From Ensifer sesbaniae (GTDB lineage: Bacteria; Pseudomonadota; Alphaproteobacteria; Rhizobiales; Rhizobiaceae), in contig NZ_JABEKU010000001.1 in assembly GCF_013283665.1 (NCBI RefSeq), forward strand, positions 1,736,001-1,800,000: 64,000 bases of DNA, given 5' to 3'. The translations under genes were made by a program, and so were the position numbers. Positions 54,955 through 63,774 of the stretch are shown piece after piece (the stretch's first letter is position 1; each line of letters opens with the position of its first letter). The notes below the pieces were generated by a model that did not search any database, was not told the DNA's origin, and saw only the letters and a program-made list of their open reading frames with translations.

Positions 54955-57471
54955 GTGCCAACATTTTCGCCCAGCCTCGAAAAGGCGCTGCACCAGGCAC
55001 TGACTTTTGCCAACGAGCGCCATCATGAATACGCCACGCTCGAGCATCTGCTTTTGGCATTGATCGATGATGCCGACGCGGCAGCCGTGATGGGCGCCTG
55101 CAACGTCAATCTCGAGACGCTGCGCAAAACCGTGACGGATTATGTCGACAACGAGCTCTCCAATCTCGTGACCGGCTACGATGAGGACTCCAAGCCGACG
55201 GCGGGCTTTCAGCGTGTCATCCAGCGCGCGGTGATCCACGTCCAGTCGTCCGGCCGCGAGGAAGTGACCGGCGCCAACGTGCTGGTTGCCATCTTCGCCG
55301 AGCGCGAAAGCCATGCTGCCTATTTCCTGCAGGAGCAGGAGATGACGCGTTACGACGCCGTCAACTTCATTTCGCACGGTATCGGCAAGCGCCCGGGCAG
55401 TTCCGAGTCGCGGCCGGTACGCGGCGCCGACGATCACGAATCCGAGCAGAAGCCTTCGCGCGACACCGAGGAAAACGGTCCCAAGAAGCAGCAGGACGCT
55501 CTGACCGCTTACTGCGTCAACCTCAATGAAAAGGCGAAGTCCGGCAAGATCGACCCGTTGATCGGGCGTCACTCTGAGGTGAACCGCACCATCCAGGTGC
55601 TGTGCCGCCGTTCCAAGAACAATCCGCTCTATGTGGGCGACCCCGGCGTCGGCAAGACGGCGATTGCCGAGGGCCTTGCCAAGCGGATCGTCGAAAAGAA
55701 GGTGCCGGAGGCGCTGCAGGACGCGACGATCTTCTCGCTGGACATGGGCACGCTGCTCGCGGGCACGCGCTACCGCGGCGATTTCGAGGAACGCCTGAAG
55801 CAGGTCGTCAAGGAGCTTGAGGATTATCCCGGTGCCGTGCTCTTCATCGACGAGATCCACACGGTCATCGGTGCCGGCGCCACGTCCGGTGGCGCGATGG
55901 ATGCGTCCAACCTGCTGAAGCCGGCGCTGTCCAACGGTGCGATCCGCTGCATCGGCTCGACGACCTACAAGGAATACCGTCAGTTCTTCGAGAAGGACCG
56001 GGCGCTCGTCCGCCGCTTCCAGAAGATCGACGTGAACGAGCCGACGATTGCCGATGCGATCGAGATCATGAAGGGGCTGAAGCCGTACTTCGAGGAATAT
56101 CACCACCTGAAATACTCGAACGAGGCGATCAAGGCGGCCGTCGAGCTCTCGGCCCGTTACATCAATGACCGCAAGCTGCCCGACAAGGCGATCGACGTGA
56201 TCGACGAGTCCGGCGCGGCGCAGATGCTGCTGCCCGCCGGCAAGCGCCGTAAGCTGATCACCGAGAAGGAGATCGAGGCGACGATCGCGACGATGGCGCG
56301 CATTCCGCCGAAAACCGTCTCCAAGGACGACGAGGCAGTGCTTGCCAATCTCGAGAAGGAGCTACGCTCGGTCGTCTATGGCCAGGATCTGGCGATCGAA
56401 GCACTCGCTTCGTCGATCAAGTTGGCGCGCGCTGGCCTGCGGGAACCGAACAAGCCGATCGGCTGCTACGTCTTCTCCGGCCCCACCGGCGTCGGCAAGA
56501 CGGAAGTCGCCAAGCAGCTTGCGACGTCGCTCGGCGTCGAGCTTCTGCGCTTCGACATGTCGGAATACATGGAGCGGCACACGGTTTCGCGCCTGCTCGG
56601 TGCACCTCCCGGCTATGTCGGCTTCGACCAGGGCGGCCTGTTGACCGATGGCGTCGACCAGCATCCGCATTGCGTGCTGCTGCTCGACGAGATCGAGAAG
56701 GCGCATCCGGATCTGTTCAACATCCTGTTGCAGGTCATGGATCACGGCTCGCTGACCGATCACAACGGCAAGAAGATCGATTTCCGCAACGTCATCCTGA
56801 TCATGACGACCAATGCCGGCGCATCAGAAATGGCCCGGGCCGCCATCGGCTTCGGTTCTTCCAAGCGCACGGGTGAGGACGAAGAGGCGCTGAACCGCCT
56901 GTTCACGCCGGAATTCCGCAACCGTCTGGACGCGGTGATCCCGTTCGCTTCGCTGCCGACCCCGGTTATCCACCAGGTGGTGCAGAAGTTCGTCATGCAA
57001 CTGGAGACCCAGCTTGCCGAGCGCAACGTTACCTTCGACCTCGCGCCCGAGGCGATCGCCTGGCTTGCCGAGAAGGGCTACGACGAGAAGATGGGTGCCC
57101 GGCCTCTGGCGCGTGTCATCCAGGAAAACGTCAAGAAGCCGCTCGCCGATGAGATCCTCTTCGGCAAGCTGAAGAAGGGCGGCGTTGTCAAGGTGACGAT
57201 CGGCACCAAGGCCGATGGCACCAAGGGCTTGCTGCTGGATGCCGTTCCCGAAACCACGCCAATCAAGCCGAAGGCGGAGGTTTCCCGCCCGGCGATGAAG
57301 ACCACAAAGCCGAAGAAGGCCGAAGATAAGGAAGAAGTGGGCGCCGAGTCTGCGCCGAAGTCCAAGCCGAAGAAGGCTGCCGCCAAGGCGTCGTCGGGTA
57401 GAGAGGCTGGGGCCAGCGACGTGGCTCCGAGAAAGGGCCGCACGGTGCCGAAGGTGCCTCGCAAGAAATAG
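54955..57471 (+). CDS. clpA: ATP-dependent Clp protease ATP-binding subunit ClpA
   Basis: The 838-residue AAA+ unfoldase has an N-domain (FSPSLEKALHQALTFA), a first AAA domain with Walker A GDPGVGKTAIAEG (about 226) and Walker B VLFIDEIH, and a second with Walker A GPTGVGKTEVAKQ (about 508) and VLLLDEIEKAH. The IGL/IGF loop for ClpP docking is present (IGFGSSKR). It starts at GTG. It is about 80 residues longer than E. coli ClpA: an acidic linker at about 140-180 and a Lys/Ala-rich tail of ~70 residues. It works with ClpS. Confidence 0.97.
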   Translation: MPTFSPSLEKALHQALTFANERHHEYATLEHLLLALIDDADAAAVMGACNVNLETLRKTVTDYVDNELSNLVTGYDEDSKPTAGFQRVIQRAVIHVQSSGREEVTGANVLVAIFAERESHAAYFLQEQEMTRYDAVNFISHGIGKRPGSSESRPVRGADDHESEQKPSRDTEENGPKKQQDALTAYCVNLNEKAKSGKIDPLIGRHSEVNRTIQVLCRRSKNNPLYVGDPGVGKTAIAEGLAKRIVEKKVPEALQDATIFSLDMGTLLAGTRYRGDFEERLKQVVKELEDYPGAVLFIDEIHTVIGAGATSGGAMDASNLLKPALSNGAIRCIGSTTYKEYRQFFEKDRALVRRFQKIDVNEPTIADAIEIMKGLKPYFEEYHHLKYSNEAIKAAVELSARYINDRKLPDKAIDVIDESGAAQMLLPAGKRRKLITEKEIEATIATMARIPPKTVSKDDEAVLANLEKELRSVVYGQDLAIEALASSIKLARAGLREPNKPIGCYVFSGPTGVGKTEVAKQLATSLGVELLRFDMSEYMERHTVSRLLGAPPGYVGFDQGGLLTDGVDQHPHCVLLLDEIEKAHPDLFNILLQVMDHGSLTDHNGKKIDFRNVILIMTTNAGASEMARAAIGFGSSKRTGEDEEALNRLFTPEFRNRLDAVIPFASLPTPVIHQVVQKFVMQLETQLAERNVTFDLAPEAIAWLAEKGYDEKMGARPLARVIQENVKKPLADEILFGKLKKGGVVKVTIGTKADGTKGLLLDAVPETTPIKPKAEVSRPAMKTTKPKKAEDKEEVGAESAPKSKPKKAAAKASSGREAGASDVAPRKGRTVPKVPRKK

Positions 57472-57491
57472 GCGCTTGCAAGAGATGTTCG

Positions 57492-57528
57492 ACGGTGCCG
57501 GATGCAAACCATCCGGCACCGTTTTTCT
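57492..57528 (+). terminator. Intrinsic terminator after clpA
   Basis: ACGGTGCCGGAT and ATCCGGCACCGT form a perfect 12-bp stem with a 7-base loop and a following TTTTT run. Confidence 0.92.
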
Positions 57529-57554
57529 GAGTCAAAGACAATCCGGAAGTGCCG

Positions 57555-58292
57555 ATGAATAGGGAAGAAGACGAGCAATCTTCGCTCGCCTGGTTCGGGA
57601 AGGGTATGCGCGGCATCTTCAGCCTGCCGGCCTTCATCCTGATGCTGTCCTTCGTCGGCTTCTGCTCGCTGACGGCGCAGGCTGGAATTCCGGTGCAGCA
57701 GGTCGTCTTCATGACCGGCATCGTCTGGGCGCTTCCGGCCAAGGTAATCCTTGTCGGCTCGATGATGAGCGGCGCAAATCTTGCGGCCGCGTTCCTGGCG
57801 GTATCGCTGTCGTCCGTTCGTCTGATGCCCATGGTTGCGGCGCTCGTTCCGGAATTGCGCACGTCGCGAACGCCCACATGGCTGCTCCTCTTCTTGTCGC
57901 ACTTCATCGCGATCACCGCCTGGGTGTTCGCAATGGAGAAGGTGCCGAAGGTGCCGCGCGGGCGGCGTGCCGCCTTCTTTGCCGGCTTCGGCATCACGCT
58001 CGTCGCGACAAACATGTTGCTGGTCGCCGTCGTCTACCACTTCGTCGCGGACTTCCCGCCGATCGTTGCCGGCTGTCTCTTCTTCCTGACACCCGTCTAT
58101 TTCCTCGCATCGATATGGCATTCCGCGCGCCATCCCGTCGTCTACGTCGCGCTCCTGTTCGGCCTCGCCGGCGGGCCGCTGTTCTACTGGCTGTTTCCGG
58201 AATTCGATATCCTGATTGCCGGCCTCGTTGGCGGCACGCTCGCCTGGTTGGTCGAGCGCCTTTGGCGCCAACGCAAGGAGGTGGGCGCATGA
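57555..58292 (+). CDS. azlC: AzlC family branched-chain amino acid permease subunit
   Basis: The 245-residue membrane protein of the AzlC type has several hydrophobic segments and the early GKGMRGIFSLPAFILMLSFVGFC-like region (described by parts: GMRGIFSLPAF, MLSFVGFCSL). AzlCD pairs export branched-chain amino acids such as leucine. ATG 57555 is preceded by GGAAGTGCC. It overlaps azlD by four bases. Confidence 0.88.
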   Translation: MNREEDEQSSLAWFGKGMRGIFSLPAFILMLSFVGFCSLTAQAGIPVQQVVFMTGIVWALPAKVILVGSMMSGANLAAAFLAVSLSSVRLMPMVAALVPELRTSRTPTWLLLFLSHFIAITAWVFAMEKVPKVPRGRRAAFFAGFGITLVATNMLLVAVVYHFVADFPPIVAGCLFFLTPVYFLASIWHSARHPVVYVALLFGLAGGPLFYWLFPEFDILIAGLVGGTLAWLVERLWRQRKEVGA

Positions 58293-58633
58293 CGTGGCAG
58301 GACGGTTGGTGGCCCTATGCCTTCATCGCGATCGCCGGCTGGCTGGCAACCGACATCTGGCGCTGGCTGGGCGTGGTTGCCGGCAACAAGCTGCGCGATG
58401 ATTCCGAAGCGTTGAATTGGGTGAGGGCGGTCGCGACCGCTCTCGTCGCCGCGGTCATCGCCAAGCTCGTCCTCTATCCGACGGGAGTGCTCGAGCAATC
58501 CCCACTCTGGCTGCGCACGGGGTCCGTTGCGCTTGGGGCCGTGGCTTTCTTTCTCTTCGGCCGAAAGCCGGCGATCGGGATAGCGACCGCGATCGCAGGG
58601 CTCGCGTCAGGGCTCTGGTTGCTCGGTTTCTGA
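58289..58633 (+). CDS. azlD: AzlD family branched-chain amino acid transport protein
   Basis: The 114-residue protein with four hydrophobic segments (AFIAIAGWLATDIWRWLG, ALVAAVIAKLVLYPTG, SVALGAVAFFLFG, IATAIAGLASGLWLLGF) matches AzlD, the small partner of AzlC. Its ATG overlaps the azlC stop (ATGA), showing translational coupling. Confidence 0.88.
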   Translation: MTWQDGWWPYAFIAIAGWLATDIWRWLGVVAGNKLRDDSEALNWVRAVATALVAAVIAKLVLYPTGVLEQSPLWLRTGSVALGAVAFFLFGRKPAIGIATAIAGLASGLWLLGF

Positions 58634-58734
58634 GCGGTTGTCTTCGCCGAAGACCGGTGACGTGAAAAAGCCATCCGCCGAGCAGGGAAGCCGTCTCGGC
58701 GGAACAACAACTCAGGCAGAGATTGAAGGCGCGA

Positions 58735-59151
58735 TCAGAGCGCCTGCCGAACCTTTTCGGCATTGGCCGCCAGCACGGCGCCGTCTTCCATGGTACCTGA
58801 ATGCGGCTTCAGCGGCACGCCCGCGCGCCGCGGAATGACATGGAAGTGCAGGTGGAAGACCGATTGGCCGGCCGGTGCCTCGTTGAACTGCATGACCGTG
58901 ACGCCATCCGCCTCGAAGGCCTCTTTCGCTGCGATCGCCAGTTTCTGCACGGTCGCAATCAGCGTTGGCAGCGTCGCCGGATCGGCATCGAGCAGGTTGC
59001 GCGAGGGAGCCTTCGGAACGACGAGCAAGTGGCCTTCGGCCTGCGGCATCACATCCATGAACGCGATCGTCGCATCGTCCTCGTAGACGCGGTGCGAAGG
59101 AATTTCGCCGCGCAGGATCTTGGCGAAGATGTTGTTGTCGTCGTATCTCAT
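58735..59151 (-). CDS. HIT family protein (histidine triad nucleotide hydrolase)
   Basis: The 138-residue protein has IFAKILRGEIPSHRVYEDD at the N-terminus and the HIT motif HLHFHVIP (about residues 97-104; catalytic middle His). It hydrolyses AMP-linked phosphoramidates in Hint-type relatives. ATG 59151 is the family start; the longer frame is spurious. It is the last gene of a minus-strand run beginning at 61597. Confidence 0.93.
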   Translation of the reverse strand: MRYDDNNIFAKILRGEIPSHRVYEDDATIAFMDVMPQAEGHLLVVPKAPSRNLLDADPATLPTLIATVQKLAIAAKEAFEADGVTVMQFNEAPAGQSVFHLHFHVIPRRAGVPLKPHSGTMEDGAVLAANAEKVRQAL

Positions 59152-59197
59152 TGTCGTTCCTCGTGAATTGGCGCAGGCCGGCCCTCGCCGAAGCGGT

Positions 59198-60385
59198 CTA
59201 GTCGTCTTGCCGCTCACCTTTGCGGAAAGGTCCGTGTTCTGCAAGAATCTCGCCCGTTTCCTCCACATCCCTGCGCTCGCGGTCAAGATAGTCGGCGACC
59301 GCGCGGGCGAGCCCCGGATGGGTGATGAAATGCGCCGAATGGGTGGTGACGGGCATATAGCCCCGCGCGAGCTTGTGTTCGCCCTGGGCACCGGCCTCGA
59401 CCCGCTTCAAGCCCTTGGCGATCGCGAAGTCGATCGCCTGGTGGTAGCAGACTTCGAAATGCAGGAACGGATGGTCCTCAATGCAGCCCCAGTGACGGCC
59501 GTAAAGCGCGTCGCCGCCGATGAAGTTGATCGCGCCGGCAATGTAGCGGCCGTTGCGACGCGCCATCACCAGTAGGATATCGTCGGCCATGCGCTCACCG
59601 ATCAGCGAATAGAAGGAGCGTGTCAGATAGGGGCGACCCCACTTGCGGCCGCCGGTGTCCATGTAGAAGGCGAAGAACTGGTCCCAGATCGCTTCCGTCA
59701 GGTCGCGGCCTGTCAGCCAGTCGATCGAGATGCCGTTTTCGAGCGCAGCCCTGCGTTCCTTCTTGAGCGCCTTGCGCTTGCGCGAGGCAAGGGTCTCCAG
59801 GAAATCGGCGTGCGATCCGTAACCCTCGTTTGAGAAATGGAACTGCTGGTCGGTGCGGTGCAGGAAGCCGGCACGCTCGAGGGCGGGCATCTCGGCTTCC
59901 GGCACGAAGGTGACATGCGCCGACGAGACGTCGTGCCTGCACGCAAGCTCCTTCAAGCCCGCGGCAAGCGCATCCTGTACCGCTCGACCATTCTCCCCCG
60001 GTGCCGTAAGCAGTCTCGGTCCGGTGGCCGGTGTGAAGGGGATGGAGCTTTGCAGCTTCGGATAGTAGCGCCCGCCGGCCCGTTCAAAGGCGTCGGCCCA
60101 GCCATGGTCAAAGACATATTCGCCCTGGCTGTGGCTCTTCAGATAGCAGACGAGGCCGCCGCGCAGGTGCCCGTCCGATCCTTCGAGAAGCAGGTGCTGG
60201 CCGAGCCAACCGGTCTTGGCGGTTGCCGATCCGGATTCTTCAAGAGCGGAGAGATAGGCATGCGAGAGGAAGGGATTGTAGACGCCGTCGGGATGCTCCT
60301 TCGACGCACCGGAAAGCACGTTCCAACGTGCTGCCGGCACATTGGCGAAGGATTGGGCTATACGGATGGTGACGGCGTCTGACAT
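59198..60385 (-). CDS. FemAB-like GNAT-fold acyltransferase (DUF482/PF04339 type)
   Basis: The 395-residue protein contains NPFLSHAYLSALEESGS (about residue 37), KSHSQGEYVFDHGWADA (about 83), KRKALKKERRAA and GRHWGCIEDHPFLHFEVCYHQAIDFA (about 300; key residues Trp, Cys, His). This is the peptidogalycan-biosysnthesis-like/DUF482 family, related to FemAB aminoacyltransferases, with no established substrate. It lies four bases after the glycerophosphodiesterase gene and is co-transcribed. Confidence 0.82.
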   Translation of the reverse strand: MSDAVTIRIAQSFANVPAARWNVLSGASKEHPDGVYNPFLSHAYLSALEESGSATAKTGWLGQHLLLEGSDGHLRGGLVCYLKSHSQGEYVFDHGWADAFERAGGRYYPKLQSSIPFTPATGPRLLTAPGENGRAVQDALAAGLKELACRHDVSSAHVTFVPEAEMPALERAGFLHRTDQQFHFSNEGYGSHADFLETLASRKRKALKKERRAALENGISIDWLTGRDLTEAIWDQFFAFYMDTGGRKWGRPYLTRSFYSLIGERMADDILLVMARRNGRYIAGAINFIGGDALYGRHWGCIEDHPFLHFEVCYHQAIDFAIAKGLKRVEAGAQGEHKLARGYMPVTTHSAHFITHPGLARAVADYLDRERRDVEETGEILAEHGPFRKGERQDD

Positions 60386-60389
60386 CAGT

Positions 60390-61115
60390 TCAGGAAACCA
60401 GGGCCTCCCGCGGGTCGAAACCCTCGAAGGTCATTTGGTCCGCGTGGGCGTAGGTGTAAGCCTCGGCCTGCCGGTCGCGTACGGTCCAGGTGATGATCGT
60501 CTTGCCGAGTGTCCGCTCCTTGGTGATGAACGGGTTCGGCAGGTGGCCGTAGTGGTAGGAGATGAAGTCGAGCCCCAACTGCATCGCTTCCTCGTGCACG
60601 AAGAAGGTTTCGGGATTGGCGCCTTCTGCGGTCAGGCCGAGCGGGTAGGGTGCGTCGAGCGCCTTCAGATCCTTGAGCAGCCAGTGATCGAAGCTCATCA
60701 GGGCGACATGTCCCTTATAGCCTTCGAGGGTCTCCAGAACGGCGGCGGCAAAGCCTTCGTCGTCGCCCTTGCGGCCCTTGAGTTCGATGACGAGTGGCAC
60801 CTTGCCGTCGACCAGCCGCAGCATCTGCGTCAAGGTCGGCACCTTGTCTTTCGTCCCGCCGATCGCCATCAGCCCGAGCTCGCCGGCGGTGCGTGAGCGA
60901 ACATCGCCCTTGATACCGCAGAGGCGCTGCGTGTCGTCGTCATGGAAGACGACCGGGATGCTGTCGGCGGTGTATTGCAGGTCGCACTCGATCGCGAAAC
61001 CCGCCTCGACGGCGCGGGAGAATGCCGAGAGTGTATTCTCCCACACTTGCCTGTTCATGTCGTGATAGCCGCGATGGGCGATCGGTTGGGCCTTCAGCCA
61101 GGAAATATCAGCCAT
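60390..61115 (-). CDS. Glycerophosphodiester phosphodiesterase
   Basis: The 241-residue TIM-barrel enzyme has IAHRGYHDM (catalytic His, residue 14), ENTLSAF, ECDLQYTADSIPVVFHDD (Glu/Asp metal ligands and second catalytic His, about 43-60) and ITWTVRDRQAEAY. It cleaves glycerophosphodiesters to glycerol-3-phosphate and an alcohol. There is no signal peptide, so it is cytoplasmic. It begins 14 bases after ridA and ends four bases before the DUF482 gene. Confidence 0.92.
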   Translation of the reverse strand: MADISWLKAQPIAHRGYHDMNRQVWENTLSAFSRAVEAGFAIECDLQYTADSIPVVFHDDDTQRLCGIKGDVRSRTAGELGLMAIGGTKDKVPTLTQMLRLVDGKVPLVIELKGRKGDDEGFAAAVLETLEGYKGHVALMSFDHWLLKDLKALDAPYPLGLTAEGANPETFFVHEEAMQLGLDFISYHYGHLPNPFITKERTLGKTIITWTVRDRQAEAYTYAHADQMTFEGFDPREALVS

Positions 61116-61129
61116 GCCGGGCACCCCGA

Positions 61130-61597
61130 TCAGGCGATCTCGATGACCGCGTCGATTTCGACGGCGGCATTGAAGGGAAGCGAGGCCATGCCGACGGCGG
61201 CGCGGGCGTGTTTGCCTGCTTCGCCGAGCACGCCGGCCAGCAGATTGGAGGCGCCGTTGATGACCAGATGCTGCTCGGTGAATTCCGGCGTCGAGGCGAC
61301 GAAGCCGTTGATCTTTACGAGACGACGGATGCGTCCGAGGTCGCCGCCGAGCGCGGATTTTGCCTGTGCGAGGATATTGATCGAGCAGAGTTCGGCGGCG
61401 CGCTGTGCGCGGGCGACGTCGACATCCTTGCCGACAATGCCCGTCACGGCCACCTTGCCGTCCTCCATCGGAAGCTGCCCGGAGATGTACAGCATGGAGC
61501 CGCTGATCACGTACGGCACATAGTTCGCGACCGGGGTCGCAGCCTGGGGAAGGGTGACGCCGAGGTCCTTGAGGCGCGTTTCGATCTCTGCGGACAT
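61130..61597 (-). CDS. RidA family enamine/imine deaminase
   Basis: The 155-residue YjgF/RidA-fold protein has YVISGSMLYISGQLPMEDGKV (described by parts: GSMLYISGQLP), the SINILAQAKSALGG motif and the C-terminal VGMASLPFNAAVEIDAVI. It removes reactive enamines from PLP enzymes. This is the longer RidA subgroup with an N-terminal extension (IETRLKDLGVTLP), which sometimes lacks the key Arg; an Arg before VKINGF is present (RIRRLVKI). Start 61597 is supported by GGAG. It is the first gene of the minus-strand operon. Confidence 0.87.
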   Translation of the reverse strand: MSAEIETRLKDLGVTLPQAATPVANYVPYVISGSMLYISGQLPMEDGKVAVTGIVGKDVDVARAQRAAELCSINILAQAKSALGGDLGRIRRLVKINGFVASTPEFTEQHLVINGASNLLAGVLGEAGKHARAAVGMASLPFNAAVEIDAVIEIA

Positions 61598-61742
61598 GGA
61601 AAGCTCCATTGTTGTCTTTTGTGTTAAAATCCTGCATTCAGGCCGGATCGCGGCGGGGGCCCGGCTTTTCCTGCAATCACCGCCTCGCTTCTGCCGAACG
61701 CTTGTTTATAGCATTGCCGGCGAGTCCAACAGGAGGAAACGG

Positions 61743-62570
61743 ATGTTTCATAAAGGCTTCGGTCTCGTCACACTGGGCAGCGTTTGTTTCGCCGTCATGA
61801 CGGCGTCGGGCGCGACGGCGGCGAGTGCGAACATCCTCGTGCCGCATCGCGCCGTCTATGATCTCGAACTCAAGGATGCGTCGGATCGTTCGGGCATTGC
61901 CGGAATGTATGGTCGCATGGTCTATGAATTCAATGGCTCCGCCTGCGAGGGCTATACGGTCAGCTTCCGCTTCGTGACCCAGGTCGACACCGGCGAGGAA
62001 GTGCGTCTCACCGACCAACAGACGACCACCTATGAAGACCTGAAGAGCGGCAACTTCCGCTTCCTGACACGTTCCTTCACAGACGAGAAACTGGATAAGG
62101 AAGTGCGCGGCACGGCGCACGAGGAAAAGGCCGGCGTCAAGGTCGAGCTGACCGCGCCCGACAAGCGTGAGGTGGAACTCGCGGCCAGCCGGTTCCCTAC
62201 CGCCCACATGATGGAAGTGATCTCGCGGGCGAAGAAGGGGGAAAGCCTGTTCGAGGCGCGCATCTTCGACGGTTCCGACTCGGGCGACAAGACGCTGATC
62301 ACCTCGACCTTCGTCGGCAAATCGCGCAAGCCCACCGCCGACGAGCCGGATGCGGGCAAAGCCGGCAAGTTCGGTAGCGAAAGCTATTGGCCGGTGACGA
62401 TCTCCTATTTCAACGACGACAAGAGCGGCGATGCCCTGCCGATCTACCGCATGTCATTCAAGCTCTATGAAAACGGGATCACCCGCGACCTGACGATGGA
62501 CTACGGCGATTTTGTCCTCAGCGGAAAGCTCGCTGACCTCGAAGTCTTCAATTCCGAGGACTGCAAATAG
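61743..62570 (+). CDS. eipB: EipB-type periplasmic envelope integrity protein (DUF1849)
   Basis: The 275-residue protein has a signal peptide (residues 1-28, cleavage near TAASA-NIL). The DUF1849 core follows (VPHRAVYDLELKD, MYGRMVYEFNG-type strand, SKLYENGI near the end). Its two Cys residues (SACEGY about residue 60 and EDCK at the end) match the disulfide of Brucella EipB, a beta-spiral protein needed for envelope stability. AGGAGG precedes the ATG. It stands between the ridA operon and rpsB. Confidence 0.88.
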   Translation: MFHKGFGLVTLGSVCFAVMTASGATAASANILVPHRAVYDLELKDASDRSGIAGMYGRMVYEFNGSACEGYTVSFRFVTQVDTGEEVRLTDQQTTTYEDLKSGNFRFLTRSFTDEKLDKEVRGTAHEEKAGVKVELTAPDKREVELAASRFPTAHMMEVISRAKKGESLFEARIFDGSDSGDKTLITSTFVGKSRKPTADEPDAGKAGKFGSESYWPVTISYFNDDKSGDALPIYRMSFKLYENGITRDLTMDYGDFVLSGKLADLEVFNSEDCK

Positions 62571-62754
62571 GCGATCCCGCCAAAAAGCGGCTTTCGCGTC
62601 TTGATTTCTCGGGCAGTTGAGGTTAAGGGGCTGCCCATTCCACACGTGAAGCATGGGATGTTCCGGGAGAAATCCGGATCGTTCCGCCGGTGGGTCGGTC
62701 GAAAGACCATGCTCGACGCTTCGCGGAGGTTCAACCGGAAAAGGAGAAAAAGGC

Positions 62755-63522
62755 ATGGCATTGCCTGATTTTACCATGCGTCAGCTTCTGGAAGCTGGCG
62801 TTCACTTCGGCCACCAGACGCACCGCTGGAACCCGAAGATGAAGCCGTACATTTTCGGCGATCGTAACAACGTTCACATCATCGACCTCGCTCAGACCGT
62901 GCCGATGCTGTCGCGCGCCCTGCAGGTCGTCAGCGACACCGTTGCCAACGGCGGCCGCGTTCTGTTCGTCGGCACCAAGCGCCAGGCTTCGGAAATCATC
63001 GCTGACGCCGCCAAGCGTTCGGCCCAGTACTACGTCAACGCTCGCTGGCTCGGCGGCATGATGACCAACTGGAAGACGATTTCGAACTCGATCCAGCGCC
63101 TGCGCAAGCTCGACGAAATCCTCGCTTCGGAAGCTTCGGGCTTCACCAAGAAGGAACGCCTGAACCTCGAGCGTGAGCGCGAAAAGCTGAACCGCGCACT
63201 CGGCGGTATCCGCGACATGGGCGGCACCCCGGACCTGATGTTCATCATCGACACCAACAAGGAATCGATCGCGATCGACGAAGCCAAGCGCCTCGGCATC
63301 CCGGTGGTCGCCGTCATCGACTCGAACTGCGATCCGGACCAGATCGACTATCCGATCCCGGGCAACGACGACGCTTCGCGCGCCATCGCTCTCTACTGCG
63401 ACCTCATCGCTCGCGCTGCCATCGACGGCATCGCACGCCAGCAGGGCGCAGCAGGCCGCGACCTCGGCGCCTCTGCCGAAGTTCCGGTCGAGCCGGCACT
63501 CGACGAGGCCACCGACGCCTGA
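62755..63522 (+). CDS. rpsB: 30S ribosomal protein S2
   Basis: The 255-residue protein has the S2 signatures [26 protein letters not shown] start (described by parts: [16 protein letters not shown]) and [12 protein letters not shown]...[13 protein letters not shown]. The acidic C-terminal tail ends [13 protein letters not shown] 62755 follows AAGGAGAAAAAGG. The 184-base leader may hold the promoter and an autoregulatory structure. tsf follows, the universal rpsB-tsf order. Confidence 0.98.
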   Translation: MALPDFTMRQLLEAGVHFGHQTHRWNPKMKPYIFGDRNNVHIIDLAQTVPMLSRALQVVSDTVANGGRVLFVGTKRQASEIIADAAKRSAQYYVNARWLGGMMTNWKTISNSIQRLRKLDEILASEASGFTKKERLNLEREREKLNRALGGIRDMGGTPDLMFIIDTNKESIAIDEAKRLGIPVVAVIDSNCDPDQIDYPIPGNDDASRAIALYCDLIARAAIDGIARQQGAAGRDLGASAEVPVEPALDEATDA

Positions 63523-63573
63523 TCGGGCTCTGGCGGCAGATAACCCTGTCGCCCCCAATGAAATGTCGGGACG

Positions 63574-63613
63574 AGGCCGTTTGTGATGAAAGTCTGAACG
63601 GCCTTGTTCTTTT
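63574..63613 (+). terminator. Hairpin between rpsB and tsf (partial terminator)
   Basis: AGGCCGTT and AACGGCCT pair perfectly around a 15-base loop, followed by TGTTCTTTTC. The 252-base gap to tsf suggests attenuation between the two genes. Confidence 0.6.
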
Positions 63614-63774
63614 CAGCCGGGGATGGCGCCGATCCGTTCGGATCGTTGGATCCGAGCAACATCAGCGTGATGCATTCATCACGGTGTCACATTGAAAAGC
63701 CATTCCCTGCCAAACCTCCTGGCATCGCGCCATGCGCGGGTACGCCCCGCCAAACAGACAAAGAGGCAAAAAAG

